This document shows, piece by piece, positions 43,197-52,358 of a stretch of DNA of 64,000 nt. Position 1 is the first letter of the stretch, and every line of letters begins with the position of its first letter. A program made the position numbers and the translations under genes. The stretch is from CALGDE01 sp964655355 (GTDB lineage Bacteria; Cyanobacteriota; Cyanobacteriia; CACIAM-69d), in NCBI GenBank assembly GCA_964655355.1, contig CAZZMD010000017.1, positions 1 to 64,000 of the forward strand, in the 5' to 3' direction. The notes beneath the pieces are model-generated. The model ran no database searches. It was not told where the DNA came from and saw only the letters and a list, made by a program, of their open reading frames with translations.

Positions 43197-43811
43197 ATGA
43201 AACTTGAAACGTCCCATCCTCCGACCCATTTATCCCCCCGTCTGTCCCCTCGCACCGGTTGGGAGGGGTGGCTGGATTCCCTCATTGGTCCTGGAGCGAC
43301 GCCAGCGGAAATGGCGCTACAGTTTGTGCCTGCGGTGGGGGCGGCGATCGCTGCACCACTCTATGCCTCGACCCTGTCCATCGACTGGACGCTCTGGCAA
43401 CTTCTGGCGATCGCAATTTTAGGGTTCGACCTGGTGGGCGGCGTGTTGACCAATGCCACCGCCGCTGCCAAACGGTGGTATCACCGCCCCGGTCAAAGTT
43501 GGCGACAGCATTTAAGTTTTACGAGCTTGCATCTATTCCACCTGGGCTTGGTGGCGCTGCTGTTTCGGGGCGGTGATGTCCTGTTCTTCGCCGGTGTGTC
43601 GAGTTATTTGCTGTTGGCCGCGGGATTGATTGTGGCGAGCCCGCTATATTTACAACGCCCGATCGCACTGGGGCTCTATGGTCTGGCACTCCTGGGCGAT
43701 CGCTACCTGCTGACTCCGACGCCAGGGTTGGAATGGTTTCTGCCCCTGTTTTTCCTCAAACTCCTGGTGAGCCATCTATTGAACGAGACGGCCTATCCCG
43801 CCCGCCCTTGA
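43197..43811 (+). CDS. Multi-pass membrane protein controlled by the TetR-type repressor (inferred)
   Basis: The protein has 204 residues starting at ATG 43197 (MKLETSHPPTHLSPRLS). It has five to six hydrophobic segments (FVPAVGAAIAAPLYA, WQLLAIAILGFDLVGGVLTN, SLHLFHLGLVALLFRGGDVL, YLLLAAGLIVASPLYL, IALGLYGLALLGDRYLL, WFLPLFFLKLLVSHLL). Conserved-looking polar residues lie in GFDLVGGVLTNATAAAKRWYH and SFTSLHLFHLG. I do not recognise a family with confidence. Position across a perfect operator from a TetR gene suggests induction by a small molecule, perhaps as a transporter or detoxification factor. Confidence 0.6.
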   Translation: MKLETSHPPTHLSPRLSPRTGWEGWLDSLIGPGATPAEMALQFVPAVGAAIAAPLYASTLSIDWTLWQLLAIAILGFDLVGGVLTNATAAAKRWYHRPGQSWRQHLSFTSLHLFHLGLVALLFRGGDVLFFAGVSSYLLLAAGLIVASPLYLQRPIALGLYGLALLGDRYLLTPTPGLEWFLPLFFLKLLVSHLLNETAYPARP

Positions 43812-44281
43812 TCTCCGGGGGTGAGTTTTATCCCTGGCAAACACCGTTTAATGCGGGTCATGGTCAACGCCATCCAGGGGCTCAGCCAAAGTCGCTAGGA
43901 TGTCATTAATGGGACCGCGGGGCAGATCTTGACCGTAATTCAACGGAGTCAATGGGTTCATGCCCCCCCCTCGCCATGGCCTGGCGTCAGCCCTATCCCA
44001 TTAAGAAATATCGAGATCTGGGGGCTTCTACCCGCTTTTCGAGTTTCCATGAGATTATGGGCTGCTATTTATCCAATTCGCTTCAAGTGCCATGGTATGA
44101 CGTTCATTCAGCCTCACTCTTCTCCGTGATTCCACTTTCCCTACCCTCGATCCTGCCTAGACCCGGTCCTTACCAGCGATCGCCCCATCGAGCTTTCGAA
44201 ACGTTCCCGGCGGTCCTGTTACTGGCGGCCCTGCCCCTGGCAGTCCTGCCCCTGGCAGTCCTGCTCCTGGCGGTATAGATC
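43812..44281. other. Intergenic upstream of the Amt-kinase gene, with a 15-bp tandem repeat
   Basis: No supported gene in 470 bp. A tandem repeat of CTGGC(A/G)GTCCTGCCC-like units (three and a half copies) occupies 44223-44274, ending just before the ATG at 44282. I found no clear NtcA site (GTA-N8-TAC). Confidence 0.5.
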
Positions 44282-46978
44282 ATGGAACAGGTTTTGATTG
44301 ATCGATTGTGGATTCTGCTTTGCGCCATCTTGGTCTTCTTGATGCAAGCTGGCTTTTTATGTCTAGAAGCGGGGGCGACTCGCCGGAAAAACAGCATTAA
44401 TGTTGCCCTGAAGAACATCACCGATTTTGCGGTGTCCATCCTGCTGTTTTGGGTGCTGGGCTATGGGTTGATGTTTGGGGCAACCGCTAACGGATGGTGG
44501 CTGAATTGGTCCCAGTGGCCGGTGGACTTTTCGACGGATGAAATCATTTTTCTGTTGTTTCAGGCCATGTTTTGCGGGACGGCGGTCACCATCGTCTCCG
44601 GGGCGATCGCCGAACGGATGCACTTCAAAGCTTATGTTGTCCTCTCGGCGATTATTTCTGGATTGCTCTATCCCATCTTTGGCCATTGGGCGTGGAATGG
44701 CGTGATGGTGGGGGAAGCCAATGGCTGGCTGGGGAAGCTAGGGTTCGTGGATTTTGCCGGATCAACAGTGGTTCATGGATTCGGCGGCGGGGTCGCTTTG
44801 GCCACATTGTTGGTGATTGGTCCCCGGCGCGATCGCTTCACCTCCCAGGGCACGCCGCGATCGTTCTATGGCAGCGACTTCCCCCGGACCATCCTCGGGG
44901 CATTGGTCCTGTGGTTTGGCTGGTTGGGATTCAATGGCGGGAGCGCCCTAACCTTCGATGACAGCGTCGCAATTATTTTGCTGAATACCATCTTGGGTGG
45001 ATCTGGGGGACTGTTGTTTCCCCTGGTCCTGTCCATGGTCCGCGGTCGACAGGTGGCGGTGGAGTGGATTACCAATGGCTGCTTGGCCGGCTTAGTGTCC
45101 GTGACGGCCTGTTGCCATGTGATCACCCCAACGGCGGCCATTGTGATTGGGGCGATCGGCGGCGTTGTGATGTTTATCAGCACCCGTCTGCTGTTGCGGT
45201 ATCGCATCGATGATGCCGTTGGGGCGGTGCCGGTGCACCTGGGCGCAGGGATCTGGGGCACCCTCTGTGTGGCCCTGTTTGGCAATCCCGACGCGATCGG
45301 GACCGGTCTCAGCCCCATTGCCCAGCTTGGGGTGCAGGTGGTGGGGGTGGTTAGCTGCCTGATCTGGGTGGGCGGGACCACCTTTTTGATACTGAAGGGG
45401 CTGGCCCGTTTTCTTCCCTTACGGGTTTCCATGCGGGAGGAGCTGTTGGGGCTCAACATTGTGGAGCACGGGGCCCGATCCGACCTAGTCGATTTATTCG
45501 ATGTGATGCGTGATCACCAGAGAACCGGTGATCTCAGCCGTCGGGTTCCCGCTGAACCGTTTACGGAAGTGGGGCAATTAGCCCTGCGCTACAACCAGGT
45601 CATCGAGTCCTTAGAACGGGCCACCGCCCGGACCCAAGCCATCGTCAATACAGCCCCGGAGGCGATTCTGAGCGTTTGTCCCCGCGATCGCACCATCCTG
45701 AGCTGCAATACGGTCACCCTCACCATGTTTGGCTGTCAGGATGGCGAGCTGCTGGGGACCCCCGTCACCGACCTTTTCAACCTCCACACCTTTGAGCCCG
45801 ACCTAGAACAATTGGCTCCCGCCCATGACCCGGCAGCCCGGGACGCGATCGCCCAACGTATCCAGCGGGACGAAAAACCATCCCTCTTTTGGGACAGCCT
45901 GAAATATTGGGTTAACCATGGCACCATCACAGAACTGATCGGTCGCCGCCCCGATAGCAGCACATTTCCTTTGGAATTGCGGGCCGCATCCTGCCAGGAG
46001 GGCAATCGGATAACCTTTATCGTTGTTCTCAGTGACATTAGCCAGCGGAAGCTCAACGAGCAGGCCCTAAGGCAGGGAGCAAAAGATTTAGCCCTCCGCA
46101 ATGAGCGACTGACGGACGCCTTGGAAGACCTGCGCCGGACCCAAGCCCAATTGGTTCAAAACGAAAAAATATCGGCCCTAGGTCGCATGGTTGCGGGAGT
46201 TGCCCATGAAATTAATAATCCCATCAGCTTTATCCAGGGCAACCTCACCCACCTAGAGTCCTACATGGATAGCTTGATGGAGCTGATCACCCTCTATCAG
46301 GATCATCTCCCTGAGCCGCCGGTGGCGATCGGGCGATCGATAGATGAGATGGATTTGGACTTTCTGCGGCAGGATTTGCCCGCCATCCTATCGTCGATGG
46401 GCCATGGGGCAAGTCGGATTAGCGCCATTGTGAATAGCCTCCGCACCTTTTCCCGCTTGGATGAAGCGAGCCTGAAGACGGTGGATCTCCATGAGTCCCT
46501 GGACAGTACCCTATTGCTTTTGGAATATGCGCTCAAGGCGAATAATATCCACCTGGTGCGGGATTATGCGCAATTGCCGCCGGTGGAATGTTTTATCGGC
46601 AATTTAAATCAGGTTTTCTTCAATGTGCTCTCGAATGCGGTGGAGGCATTGGAAGGGGTTCAGGGGGTGCAATCACCGTTGATGCTGTCGGTGACGACGG
46701 AATATGAGGTGGGGGACAGTGTTGTTGGGGTGCGCATTTGGGACAATGGGGGGGGGATTAGCCCCGCGACTGTGGAGCATGTTTTTGAACCGTTTTACAC
46801 CACGAAACCGGTGGGTCAAGGCACAGGTTTGGGGCTGGCGGTGAGCTATCAAATTGTGGTGGATCAACACCATGGGCAATTAACGGTGGAATCAACGCCG
46901 GGGGAGTCCACCCTGGTAACCATTCAAATTCCTTGCCGTCAGTCCCTCACGTCATCCCCGTCCCCAGTGATGGTTTAG
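44282..46978 (+). CDS. Ammonium transporter fused to a PAS-histidine kinase (Amt-HK)
   Basis: The protein has 898 residues. Residues 1-~395 form a complete Amt/Rh channel module of about 11 helices (LCAILVFLMQAGFLCLEAGA, FWVLGYGLMFGATANGWW, IFGHWAWNGVMVGEANGWL, STVVHGFGGGVALATLLVIG, VHLGAGIWGTLCVALFGNP), with the conserved pore His in VVHGFGG and PVHLGAG. A HAMP-like linker follows (~400-440). Next is a PAS domain (~450-590, IVNTAPEAILSVCPRDRTIL), a coiled coil, and a HisKA domain with the phospho-acceptor His in GVAHEINNPISF (~642). The ATPase domain has NVLSNAVEAL, WDNGGGISPA, FEPFYTTK and GTGLGLAVSY. Such fusions are known ammonium sensors in some bacteria. It would signal extracellular ammonium; no response regulator is encoded beside it. 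Confidence 0.92.
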   Translation: MEQVLIDRLWILLCAILVFLMQAGFLCLEAGATRRKNSINVALKNITDFAVSILLFWVLGYGLMFGATANGWWLNWSQWPVDFSTDEIIFLLFQAMFCGTAVTIVSGAIAERMHFKAYVVLSAIISGLLYPIFGHWAWNGVMVGEANGWLGKLGFVDFAGSTVVHGFGGGVALATLLVIGPRRDRFTSQGTPRSFYGSDFPRTILGALVLWFGWLGFNGGSALTFDDSVAIILLNTILGGSGGLLFPLVLSMVRGRQVAVEWITNGCLAGLVSVTACCHVITPTAAIVIGAIGGVVMFISTRLLLRYRIDDAVGAVPVHLGAGIWGTLCVALFGNPDAIGTGLSPIAQLGVQVVGVVSCLIWVGGTTFLILKGLARFLPLRVSMREELLGLNIVEHGARSDLVDLFDVMRDHQRTGDLSRRVPAEPFTEVGQLALRYNQVIESLERATARTQAIVNTAPEAILSVCPRDRTILSCNTVTLTMFGCQDGELLGTPVTDLFNLHTFEPDLEQLAPAHDPAARDAIAQRIQRDEKPSLFWDSLKYWVNHGTITELIGRRPDSSTFPLELRAASCQEGNRITFIVVLSDISQRKLNEQALRQGAKDLALRNERLTDALEDLRRTQAQLVQNEKISALGRMVAGVAHEINNPISFIQGNLTHLESYMDSLMELITLYQDHLPEPPVAIGRSIDEMDLDFLRQDLPAILSSMGHGASRISAIVNSLRTFSRLDEASLKTVDLHESLDSTLLLLEYALKANNIHLVRDYAQLPPVECFIGNLNQVFFNVLSNAVEALEGVQGVQSPLMLSVTTEYEVGDSVVGVRIWDNGGGISPATVEHVFEPFYTTKPVGQGTGLGLAVSYQIVVDQHHGQLTVESTPGESTLVTIQIPCRQSLTSSPSPVMV

Positions 46979-47072
46979 CAGGTCGCGTTGGGGACCATCG
47001 GTTGCGCAGTCAGCAGCGCCGTTTATAGCGTTTATACCAACGCTTCAACCGGTCTAACAACCGGTCTGCCGA

Positions 47073-48182
47073 TTATCCAAACCCTTTTCCTGGCGTTATT
47101 TTTGTCCACACCAACAGTTCGCCCTGACGCCCTCCAGCCGCGATCGCGCCCCCCGAAGGGCTCCAGGCAAGACAGGAAAACTCAGTGGATTGATGCTCAA
47201 GGGTTTGGGCAAGCTGACTGCCCTGATTCCAAAGACAGAGGCGGCCATCTTCCGCCGCTGAAGCGAGAAGTAGGGTATTCGGTTGAAAGGCGATCGCGCT
47301 GACCGTTCCCTGATGCGCATCCAATGCTTTGGATTGCCATCCCGTGGACGGATCGGATGGATCGGAGGAATCGGATGGAGCGGACGGATCGGCAGCAACT
47401 CGGATCGACACTGCCACCCGTTGACCGCTCATGGAGGCCAGCATAGGCGAATCAAAGGAGGCTGTGACCGTTGACCAGACAACCTGCCGCACCTTCCCGG
47501 GGAATCCCCCCAGACGCCAGGGATGGGGATCGCCTTCTACCCACATCATCACCGAGTGATCGTTATTGCCCGCGGCAAAATAGTTGCCATCCGAGGACCA
47601 GGCGATCGCACTACTGGCAATCCCAGTTTCCAGCACGGTGGGATCCTCATCCCAGTCCTGCCGCTGCCAGGTTTTAATCACTTGATTGCCGCTCGCGGAT
47701 AGGCGATCGCCCTGGGGATGCCACGCCAAATCCAAGACCGACGACGCATCAAAATTAAGCGTGGTCACCACCGATTGGTCCGCCGCATCCCACACCTCCA
47801 CATAGCGTCCATAGGCAAAGGCCAGCTCAGCATGTTGAGGATTCCATTGCAGACAATCAATCCAAACCCGAGAATGCTCCAACGTCTCCACCAGCGTTGC
47901 AGCCTGATTCTCCAACCGCCAAATCCATACCGTTCCCGCCTGTCCGCCCGCCGCCAAAAAGTGACCATCCGCAGAGATAGCCAACGCATCCACCGACTCT
48001 CCCTGCTCCCCCAGCAACACCGTGGTTTCACCGGTGTTGACCGCACACTGCACCACTTCCCCCGCCGCAGAACTGGCCACAAACCAGGCTCCATCCGGAG
48101 ACCAGGCGATCGCCGTTACGTAATCCGATACAGTGCTTCGCCGCAGGAGTCCAAATGAACTTTGGGATTTTATTTTAGGCAT
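47073..48182 (-). CDS. WD40-repeat beta-propeller protein
   Basis: The protein has 369 residues, with about seven WD40 units forming one propeller, such as VTAIAWSPDGAWFVASSAAG, VDALAISADGHFLAAGGQAG, VLDLAWHPQGDRLSASGNQV, AIAWSSDGNYFAAGNNDH and AIAFQPNTLLLASAAEDGRL. A low-complexity insert (APSDSSDPSDPST) in one loop comes from a GGATCGGAT-type DNA repeat around 47350-47395. No signal peptide or catalytic domain is visible. It lies 78 nt after the CobW-like gene start on neither side of a shared operon; it is downstream of nothing on its strand except that gene's reverse order, so co-transcription is uncertain. It is a protein-interaction scaffold by family. Confidence 0.8.
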   Translation of the reverse strand: MPKIKSQSSFGLLRRSTVSDYVTAIAWSPDGAWFVASSAAGEVVQCAVNTGETTVLLGEQGESVDALAISADGHFLAAGGQAGTVWIWRLENQAATLVETLEHSRVWIDCLQWNPQHAELAFAYGRYVEVWDAADQSVVTTLNFDASSVLDLAWHPQGDRLSASGNQVIKTWQRQDWDEDPTVLETGIASSAIAWSSDGNYFAAGNNDHSVMMWVEGDPHPWRLGGFPGKVRQVVWSTVTASFDSPMLASMSGQRVAVSIRVAADPSAPSDSSDPSDPSTGWQSKALDAHQGTVSAIAFQPNTLLLASAAEDGRLCLWNQGSQLAQTLEHQSTEFSCLAWSPSGGAIAAGGRQGELLVWTKITPGKGFG

Positions 48183-48260
48183 GGCATTTTAGGCATGGCA
48201 TCGGCAGTGAGAAAAAGCAGTATCTAGACAGCAATATTGGGCGACAATCCCCTACACCAT

Positions 48261-49235
48261 CTAGCTCACCAAACAAGCTCGAAAGCTCTCTGCCAAGTTC
48301 ATTTTCTCCAGATTTCGTCCGATAAAAACAAGCTCATTTTTTCGGGATTCATCTGGCTTCCAGGGGCGATCGGGACGGCTATCAAACAGCATATGAACCC
48401 CCTGAAAAACGATGCGATCGTCGCTTCCAGCAAGGTTAAGGATGCCCTTCATCCGAAAAATATCCGGCCCTTGATTCTGTAGCAGTTCGCTAAGCCACTT
48501 ATTCAGCTTTTCAACATCCACTTCGCCGGACTCAACCAGCGCAGTGGAGCCAACGGTTTCATCATGTTCGTGGGCATCCTCATTCAAAAATTCTGGGTCA
48601 ATTTTCAGGGCATTATCCAAATCAAACGCCTTGACCCCCAACAGGGCTTCCATCTCCACTTGCGCATCATGGGTGCGATAGATTTTGGCGATCGCATTCA
48701 TCCCTCGAATCCGCTGTTCCAGCTCATCCAACTGCGCTTCCGTCACCAGGTCAATTTTGTTGAGCAAAATCACATCGGCAAAGGCAATTTGTTCAACCGC
48801 CTCATCCGCTTCCCAATGCTGCCAAATATGACGGGCATCGACCACCGTCACCACCGCATCCAACTGAACTTGCTCCTGCACCTCATCATCCACAAAAAAG
48901 GTCTGAATCACGGGAGCCGGATCCGCCAACCCCGTCGTTTCAATCACCAGATGGTCAAACTTATCGCGCCGCTTCATCAAATTGCCAATAATGCGGATCA
49001 AGTCACCCCGCACCGTGCAACAAATGCAGCCATTGTTCATCTCAAAAATTTCTTCGTCCGCATCCACAACTAACTGATTGTCGATGCCCACCTCGCCAAA
49101 TTCATTCACAATGACTGCCACTTTCATGCCATGTTCATGGGTCAGAATTCGATTCAGCAGCGTTGTTTTTCCGGCCCCCAAATAGCCCGTCAATACAGTT
49201 ACAGGAACGGTCGTTCGATTAGCAGTGGCAACCAT
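48261..49235 (-). CDS. CobW/COG0523-type G3E GTPase (metal chaperone family)
   Basis: The protein has 324 residues. It has Walker A GYLGAGKTTLLNRIL (residues ~16-30), the CxCC metal-binding motif in MNNGCICCTVRGDL, Walker B-like VIETTGLADPAPV, the base-recognition LLNKIDLV, and the C-terminal CobW domain (RMKGILNLAGSDDRIVFQGV, HMLFDSRPDRPW). A short acidic/His segment (NEDAHEHDETVG) may bind metal. Family members insert or handle Zn, Co or Fe depending on the subgroup. No cobalamin-biosynthesis gene, riboswitch or recognisable Zur box was seen, so the metal is not assigned. It is the only intact gene between the WD40 gene and the IS1 remnant. Confidence 0.88.
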   Translation of the reverse strand: MVATANRTTVPVTVLTGYLGAGKTTLLNRILTHEHGMKVAVIVNEFGEVGIDNQLVVDADEEIFEMNNGCICCTVRGDLIRIIGNLMKRRDKFDHLVIETTGLADPAPVIQTFFVDDEVQEQVQLDAVVTVVDARHIWQHWEADEAVEQIAFADVILLNKIDLVTEAQLDELEQRIRGMNAIAKIYRTHDAQVEMEALLGVKAFDLDNALKIDPEFLNEDAHEHDETVGSTALVESGEVDVEKLNKWLSELLQNQGPDIFRMKGILNLAGSDDRIVFQGVHMLFDSRPDRPWKPDESRKNELVFIGRNLEKMNLAESFRACLVS

Positions 49236-49329
49236 AAGCGGTTTCTGGCGCCCAAACTTGCGCCCCAGTAGACAATGCCATCCATTATCACATTGAGCTG
49301 GATTGACCGGCGCAAATCTTTGGCTTATA

Positions 49330-49920
49330 TCAAGTATTGATACGCGCTAGCGATACGCGTAGGAGAAGAAAAACATTCATTGGTGTAGCTGGCGTTGCTG
49401 AATCGGGGTATGAATATGTAGGAAGAGGGATTTCCCCAGAGTTCAGGTAGTGGAGCAACAATCTGAGGGAGTATCTCAGCATATTGACGCACTTCGAATA
49501 GCACAACGTCCTTCGAGATAATCGGGCTAGATAATACCTGAGCCGGGTATTTTCTCCCGCCCCCCGAGTTCATGTAGGTTTTACTGACTACGTGGTCTTC
49601 CTCGGGGATGAACTGGGGATAAACCTTATAGCCGTCACTGACATAGAAAAAGCACTCCCAAAGACGAACCATTGCCCAGAGCTTCTGAAAGGTCTTAGCA
49701 CTGCGGTCTCCGACCTCCCAGGCAAGAATCCCTGCTTCAAAGGGATTCACCGCGGTCCAAATCCAGAGTTTTTTTTGAGCCGACAAAGATCTGCAACTCG
49801 TCGAGCTCTCCCACCAGAGGCATCACCTCCGCCTCCCAGGTATCCGGAAGCCGTTGCCCCGCTTGTTTAACCCAATGGATGACCGTGGTGTGATGAACTC
49901 CTTTGACTCGTTCAATCCCG
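49330..49920 (-). pseudogene. IS1-family transposase remnant, 5'-truncated and frameshifted
   Basis: Reading down from 49920, the frame gives ERVKGVHHTTVIHWVKQAG and VGELDELQIFVGSKKN (the InsA-like part). It then passes a run of eight A where a -1 shift gives KKLWIWTAVNPFEAGILAW (InsB-like part), the site used for programmed frameshifting in IS1. Later, after SKTYM, one extra A shifts the frame again; the correct continuation TRGAGENTRLRYYLARLSRR and TLCYSKCVNMLRYSLRLLL lies in the other frame and ends at a stop at 49330. The zinc-finger-like N-terminus is missing; its place is taken by an IS982 end at 49917-49944. The element is dead. Confidence 0.85.
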
Positions 49921-49944
49921 CCTTTCCTTATCCCGTACTCGCGT
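49917..49944 (-). mobile_element. Solo IS982-family terminal sequence
   Basis: These 28 bp equal the reverse complement of 7839-7866. They begin exactly where the IS1 transposase reading frame is lost, so an IS982 insertion probably cut the IS1 element and later mostly disappeared. Confidence 0.75.
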
Positions 49945-49987
49945 GATTTATTTTTTTCGCCAAAACGACAGAGGGCTAAAACGACAA

Positions 49988-50015
49988 AGAGCCCCTAAGC
50001 AACGTTAGGAGCTCT
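49988..50015 (-). terminator. Terminator of psaB
   Basis: AGAGCCCCTAA (49988-49998), loop of 6, TTAGGAGCTCT (50005-50015), one G-U pair. On the minus strand it is followed by TTGTCGTTTT. It lies about 70 nt after the psaB stop. Confidence 0.75.
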
Positions 50016-50085
50016 TCGCGAGAATCAGAGTCGATGACGCCAGAGCCTCAGCCCACAGCCGACCCTAAACCTAGGGGTATCAGCC

Positions 50086-52299
50086 TTAGCCGAACTTACC
50101 AGCAGTAGAGGCAATCAAGAAGGCAGCGTAGGTCAGGATAAAGCCCACTGTGAAGTGTGCCAAACCAACCACACGAGCCTGAACGATGGACAGCGCAACG
50201 GGCTTATCCTTCCAGCGAACCAGGTTCGCCAGGGGAGTACGCTCGTGAGCCCAGACCAAGGTCTCAATCAGCTCTTGCCAGTAACCACGCCAGCTAATCA
50301 GGAACATGAAGCCGGTTGCCCACACCAGGTGAGCGAACAGGAACATCCAGCCCCAAACCGCCAGGTTGTTCATACCGTAGGGGTTATAGCCGTTGATCAA
50401 CTGGGAAGAATTCAACCACAGGTAATCTCGGAACCAGCCCATCAGGTGAGTGGAAGATTCGTTGAACTGAGCAACGTTACCCTGCCAGACGGCGAGGTGC
50501 TTCCAGTGCCAGTAGAACGTGGTCCAAGCGATGGTGTTCAACATCCAGAACATGGCGAGGTAGAAGGCATCCCAAGCAGAGATGTCGCAAGTACCGCCAC
50601 GGCCGGGACCGTCGCAAGGGAAGCTGTAGCCGAAGTCTTTCTTGTCCGGCATCAGCTTAGAACCACGGGCATCCAAGGCACCTTTAACCAGCACCAAGGT
50701 GGTGGTGTGCAGACCCAGGGCGATCGCATGGTGAACCAAGAAGTCGCCAGGGCCAATGCTCAGGAACAGGGAGTTGGCACCGCTGTTGACAGCATCCAAC
50801 CAACCGGGCAACCAAACATCACCATGGTTGGGCCAAGCGGTCGCCGCCAAGCTATCCGGGTTAGACAGCAACAGGTCAAAGCCGTAAAGGGCTTTACCGG
50901 AAGACGCCTGAACAAACTGAGCAAACACAGGCTCAATCAGGATTTGCTTCTCGGGGGTACCGAAGGCAACACACACGTCGTTATGGACGTAGAGACCCAA
51001 GGTGTGGAAACCCAAGAACAGGGACACCCAGCTCAGGTGCGAAATAATCGCTTCCTTATGCTGAAGCACGCGGTCCAACACATTGTTCTTATTCGCAACG
51101 GGATCATAGTCACGAATCAGGAAGATTGCACCATGGGCGAACGCGCCGACCATGATGAAACCCGCAATGTACTGGTGGTGGGTGTACAGCGCCGCCGTGG
51201 TGGTGTAGTCCTTCGAGATGAAGGCATACGGAGGCAGAGCGTACATGTGCTGCGCCACCAACGAGGTGATCACACCCAAGCTTGCCAGGGCCAAAGCCAA
51301 CTGGAAGTGCAAGGAGTTGGTCAAGGTCTCAAACAAACCCTTGTGAGCATCACCCAGCTTGCCCGAAGGAGGCTGGTGCGCTTCTAGGATTTCCTTGATG
51401 CTGTGACCAATCCCGAAGTTGGTGCGATACATGTGACCGGCAATGATGAAAATCACCGCGATCGCCAAGTGGTGGTGGGCCATGTCCGTCAGCCACAGGG
51501 ACTCAGTCTGGGGGTGGAAACCGCCCAGGAAAGTCAAGATTGCAGTTCCTGCCCCTTGAGACGTGCCAAAGACATGGCTCGCAGTATCAGGATTCGCTGC
51601 ATAGGCTCCCCAGTTCCCCGTAAAGAACGGAAGCAACCCGTCCGGATGGGGCGCAACAGACAAGAAATTGTCCCAACCCACGTGCACACCCCGAGACTCA
51701 GGGATAGCCACGTGAACCAAGTGACCGGTCCAGGCCAAAGAAGAGGCACCGAACAAACCAGCCAAATGGTGGTTCAAGCGAGACTCATTGTTCTTGAACC
51801 AAGCCAAGCTCGGGCGGAACTTGGGCTGAAGATGCAGCCAGCCTGCGAACAGCAGAACCGCAGACATCAACAGCAAGAACACAGAACCCTGGTACAAATC
51901 ACCATTGGTCCGCATTCCGATGGTGTACCACCAGTGATAAACACCGGAGTACGCAATATTGACGGGGCTAGAGGCGCCCGCCTGGGTGAACGCATCCACC
52001 GCAGCCTCCCCAAAGTGGGGATCCCAAATCGCATGGGCGATCGGGCGAACATTCAGCGGATCTTGGATCCACTGTTCGAAGTTACCTTGCCATGCCACAT
52101 GGAACAGGTTGCCTGAGGTCCACAGGAAAATGATTGCCAGATGACCAAAGTGCGACGCGAAGATCTTCTGATAAAGATTCTCCTCCGTCATGCCATCGTG
52201 GGTCTCAAAATCATGAGCCGTGGCAATCCCGTACCAAATCCGACGGGTCGTCGGATCGTTGGCTAAGGCTTGGCTAAATTTTGGGAATTTGGTAGCCAT
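50086..52299 (-). CDS. psaB: Photosystem I P700 chlorophyll a apoprotein A2 (PsaB)
   Basis: The protein has 737 residues, the normal length for PsaB. It begins MATKFPKFSQALANDPTTRR. The F-X cluster loop FPCDGPGRGGTCDISAWDAF supplies two of the four cysteines of the 4Fe-4S centre F-X shared with PsaA. Eleven transmembrane helices and the many chlorophyll-binding histidines (for example FASHFGHLAIIFLW, THHQYIAGFIMVG) are intact. In the thylakoid membrane it forms the reaction-centre heterodimer with PsaA, binds P700 and carries electrons to ferredoxin. The gene lies 59 nt downstream of psaA and is presumably co-transcribed, with a terminator following. Confidence 0.98.
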   Translation of the reverse strand: MATKFPKFSQALANDPTTRRIWYGIATAHDFETHDGMTEENLYQKIFASHFGHLAIIFLWTSGNLFHVAWQGNFEQWIQDPLNVRPIAHAIWDPHFGEAAVDAFTQAGASSPVNIAYSGVYHWWYTIGMRTNGDLYQGSVFLLLMSAVLLFAGWLHLQPKFRPSLAWFKNNESRLNHHLAGLFGASSLAWTGHLVHVAIPESRGVHVGWDNFLSVAPHPDGLLPFFTGNWGAYAANPDTASHVFGTSQGAGTAILTFLGGFHPQTESLWLTDMAHHHLAIAVIFIIAGHMYRTNFGIGHSIKEILEAHQPPSGKLGDAHKGLFETLTNSLHFQLALALASLGVITSLVAQHMYALPPYAFISKDYTTTAALYTHHQYIAGFIMVGAFAHGAIFLIRDYDPVANKNNVLDRVLQHKEAIISHLSWVSLFLGFHTLGLYVHNDVCVAFGTPEKQILIEPVFAQFVQASSGKALYGFDLLLSNPDSLAATAWPNHGDVWLPGWLDAVNSGANSLFLSIGPGDFLVHHAIALGLHTTTLVLVKGALDARGSKLMPDKKDFGYSFPCDGPGRGGTCDISAWDAFYLAMFWMLNTIAWTTFYWHWKHLAVWQGNVAQFNESSTHLMGWFRDYLWLNSSQLINGYNPYGMNNLAVWGWMFLFAHLVWATGFMFLISWRGYWQELIETLVWAHERTPLANLVRWKDKPVALSIVQARVVGLAHFTVGFILTYAAFLIASTAGKFG

Positions 52300-52358
52300 A
52301 AGTCCTTAAACGTTTAATCCCTTCGAGGTCGCAGAGGGCGACCACAAAACACAAATCG

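Noticed and set aside
43812..44281. NtcA box upstream of the Amt-kinase gene
   Set aside because: No GTA-N8-TAC with a suitably placed -10 was found.
47027..47044. Short hairpin AGCGTT/AACGCT between the Amt-kinase and WD40 genes as a terminator
   Set aside because: Only six base pairs and no T-tract on either strand.
50155..51387. A 410-codon open frame on the plus strand opposite psaB, and similar long frames opposite psaA, acs and the RTX gene
   Set aside because: They lie antisense to well-identified genes, have the skewed composition of shadow frames (for example V/Q/G-rich or S/P-rich), and show no family motifs.
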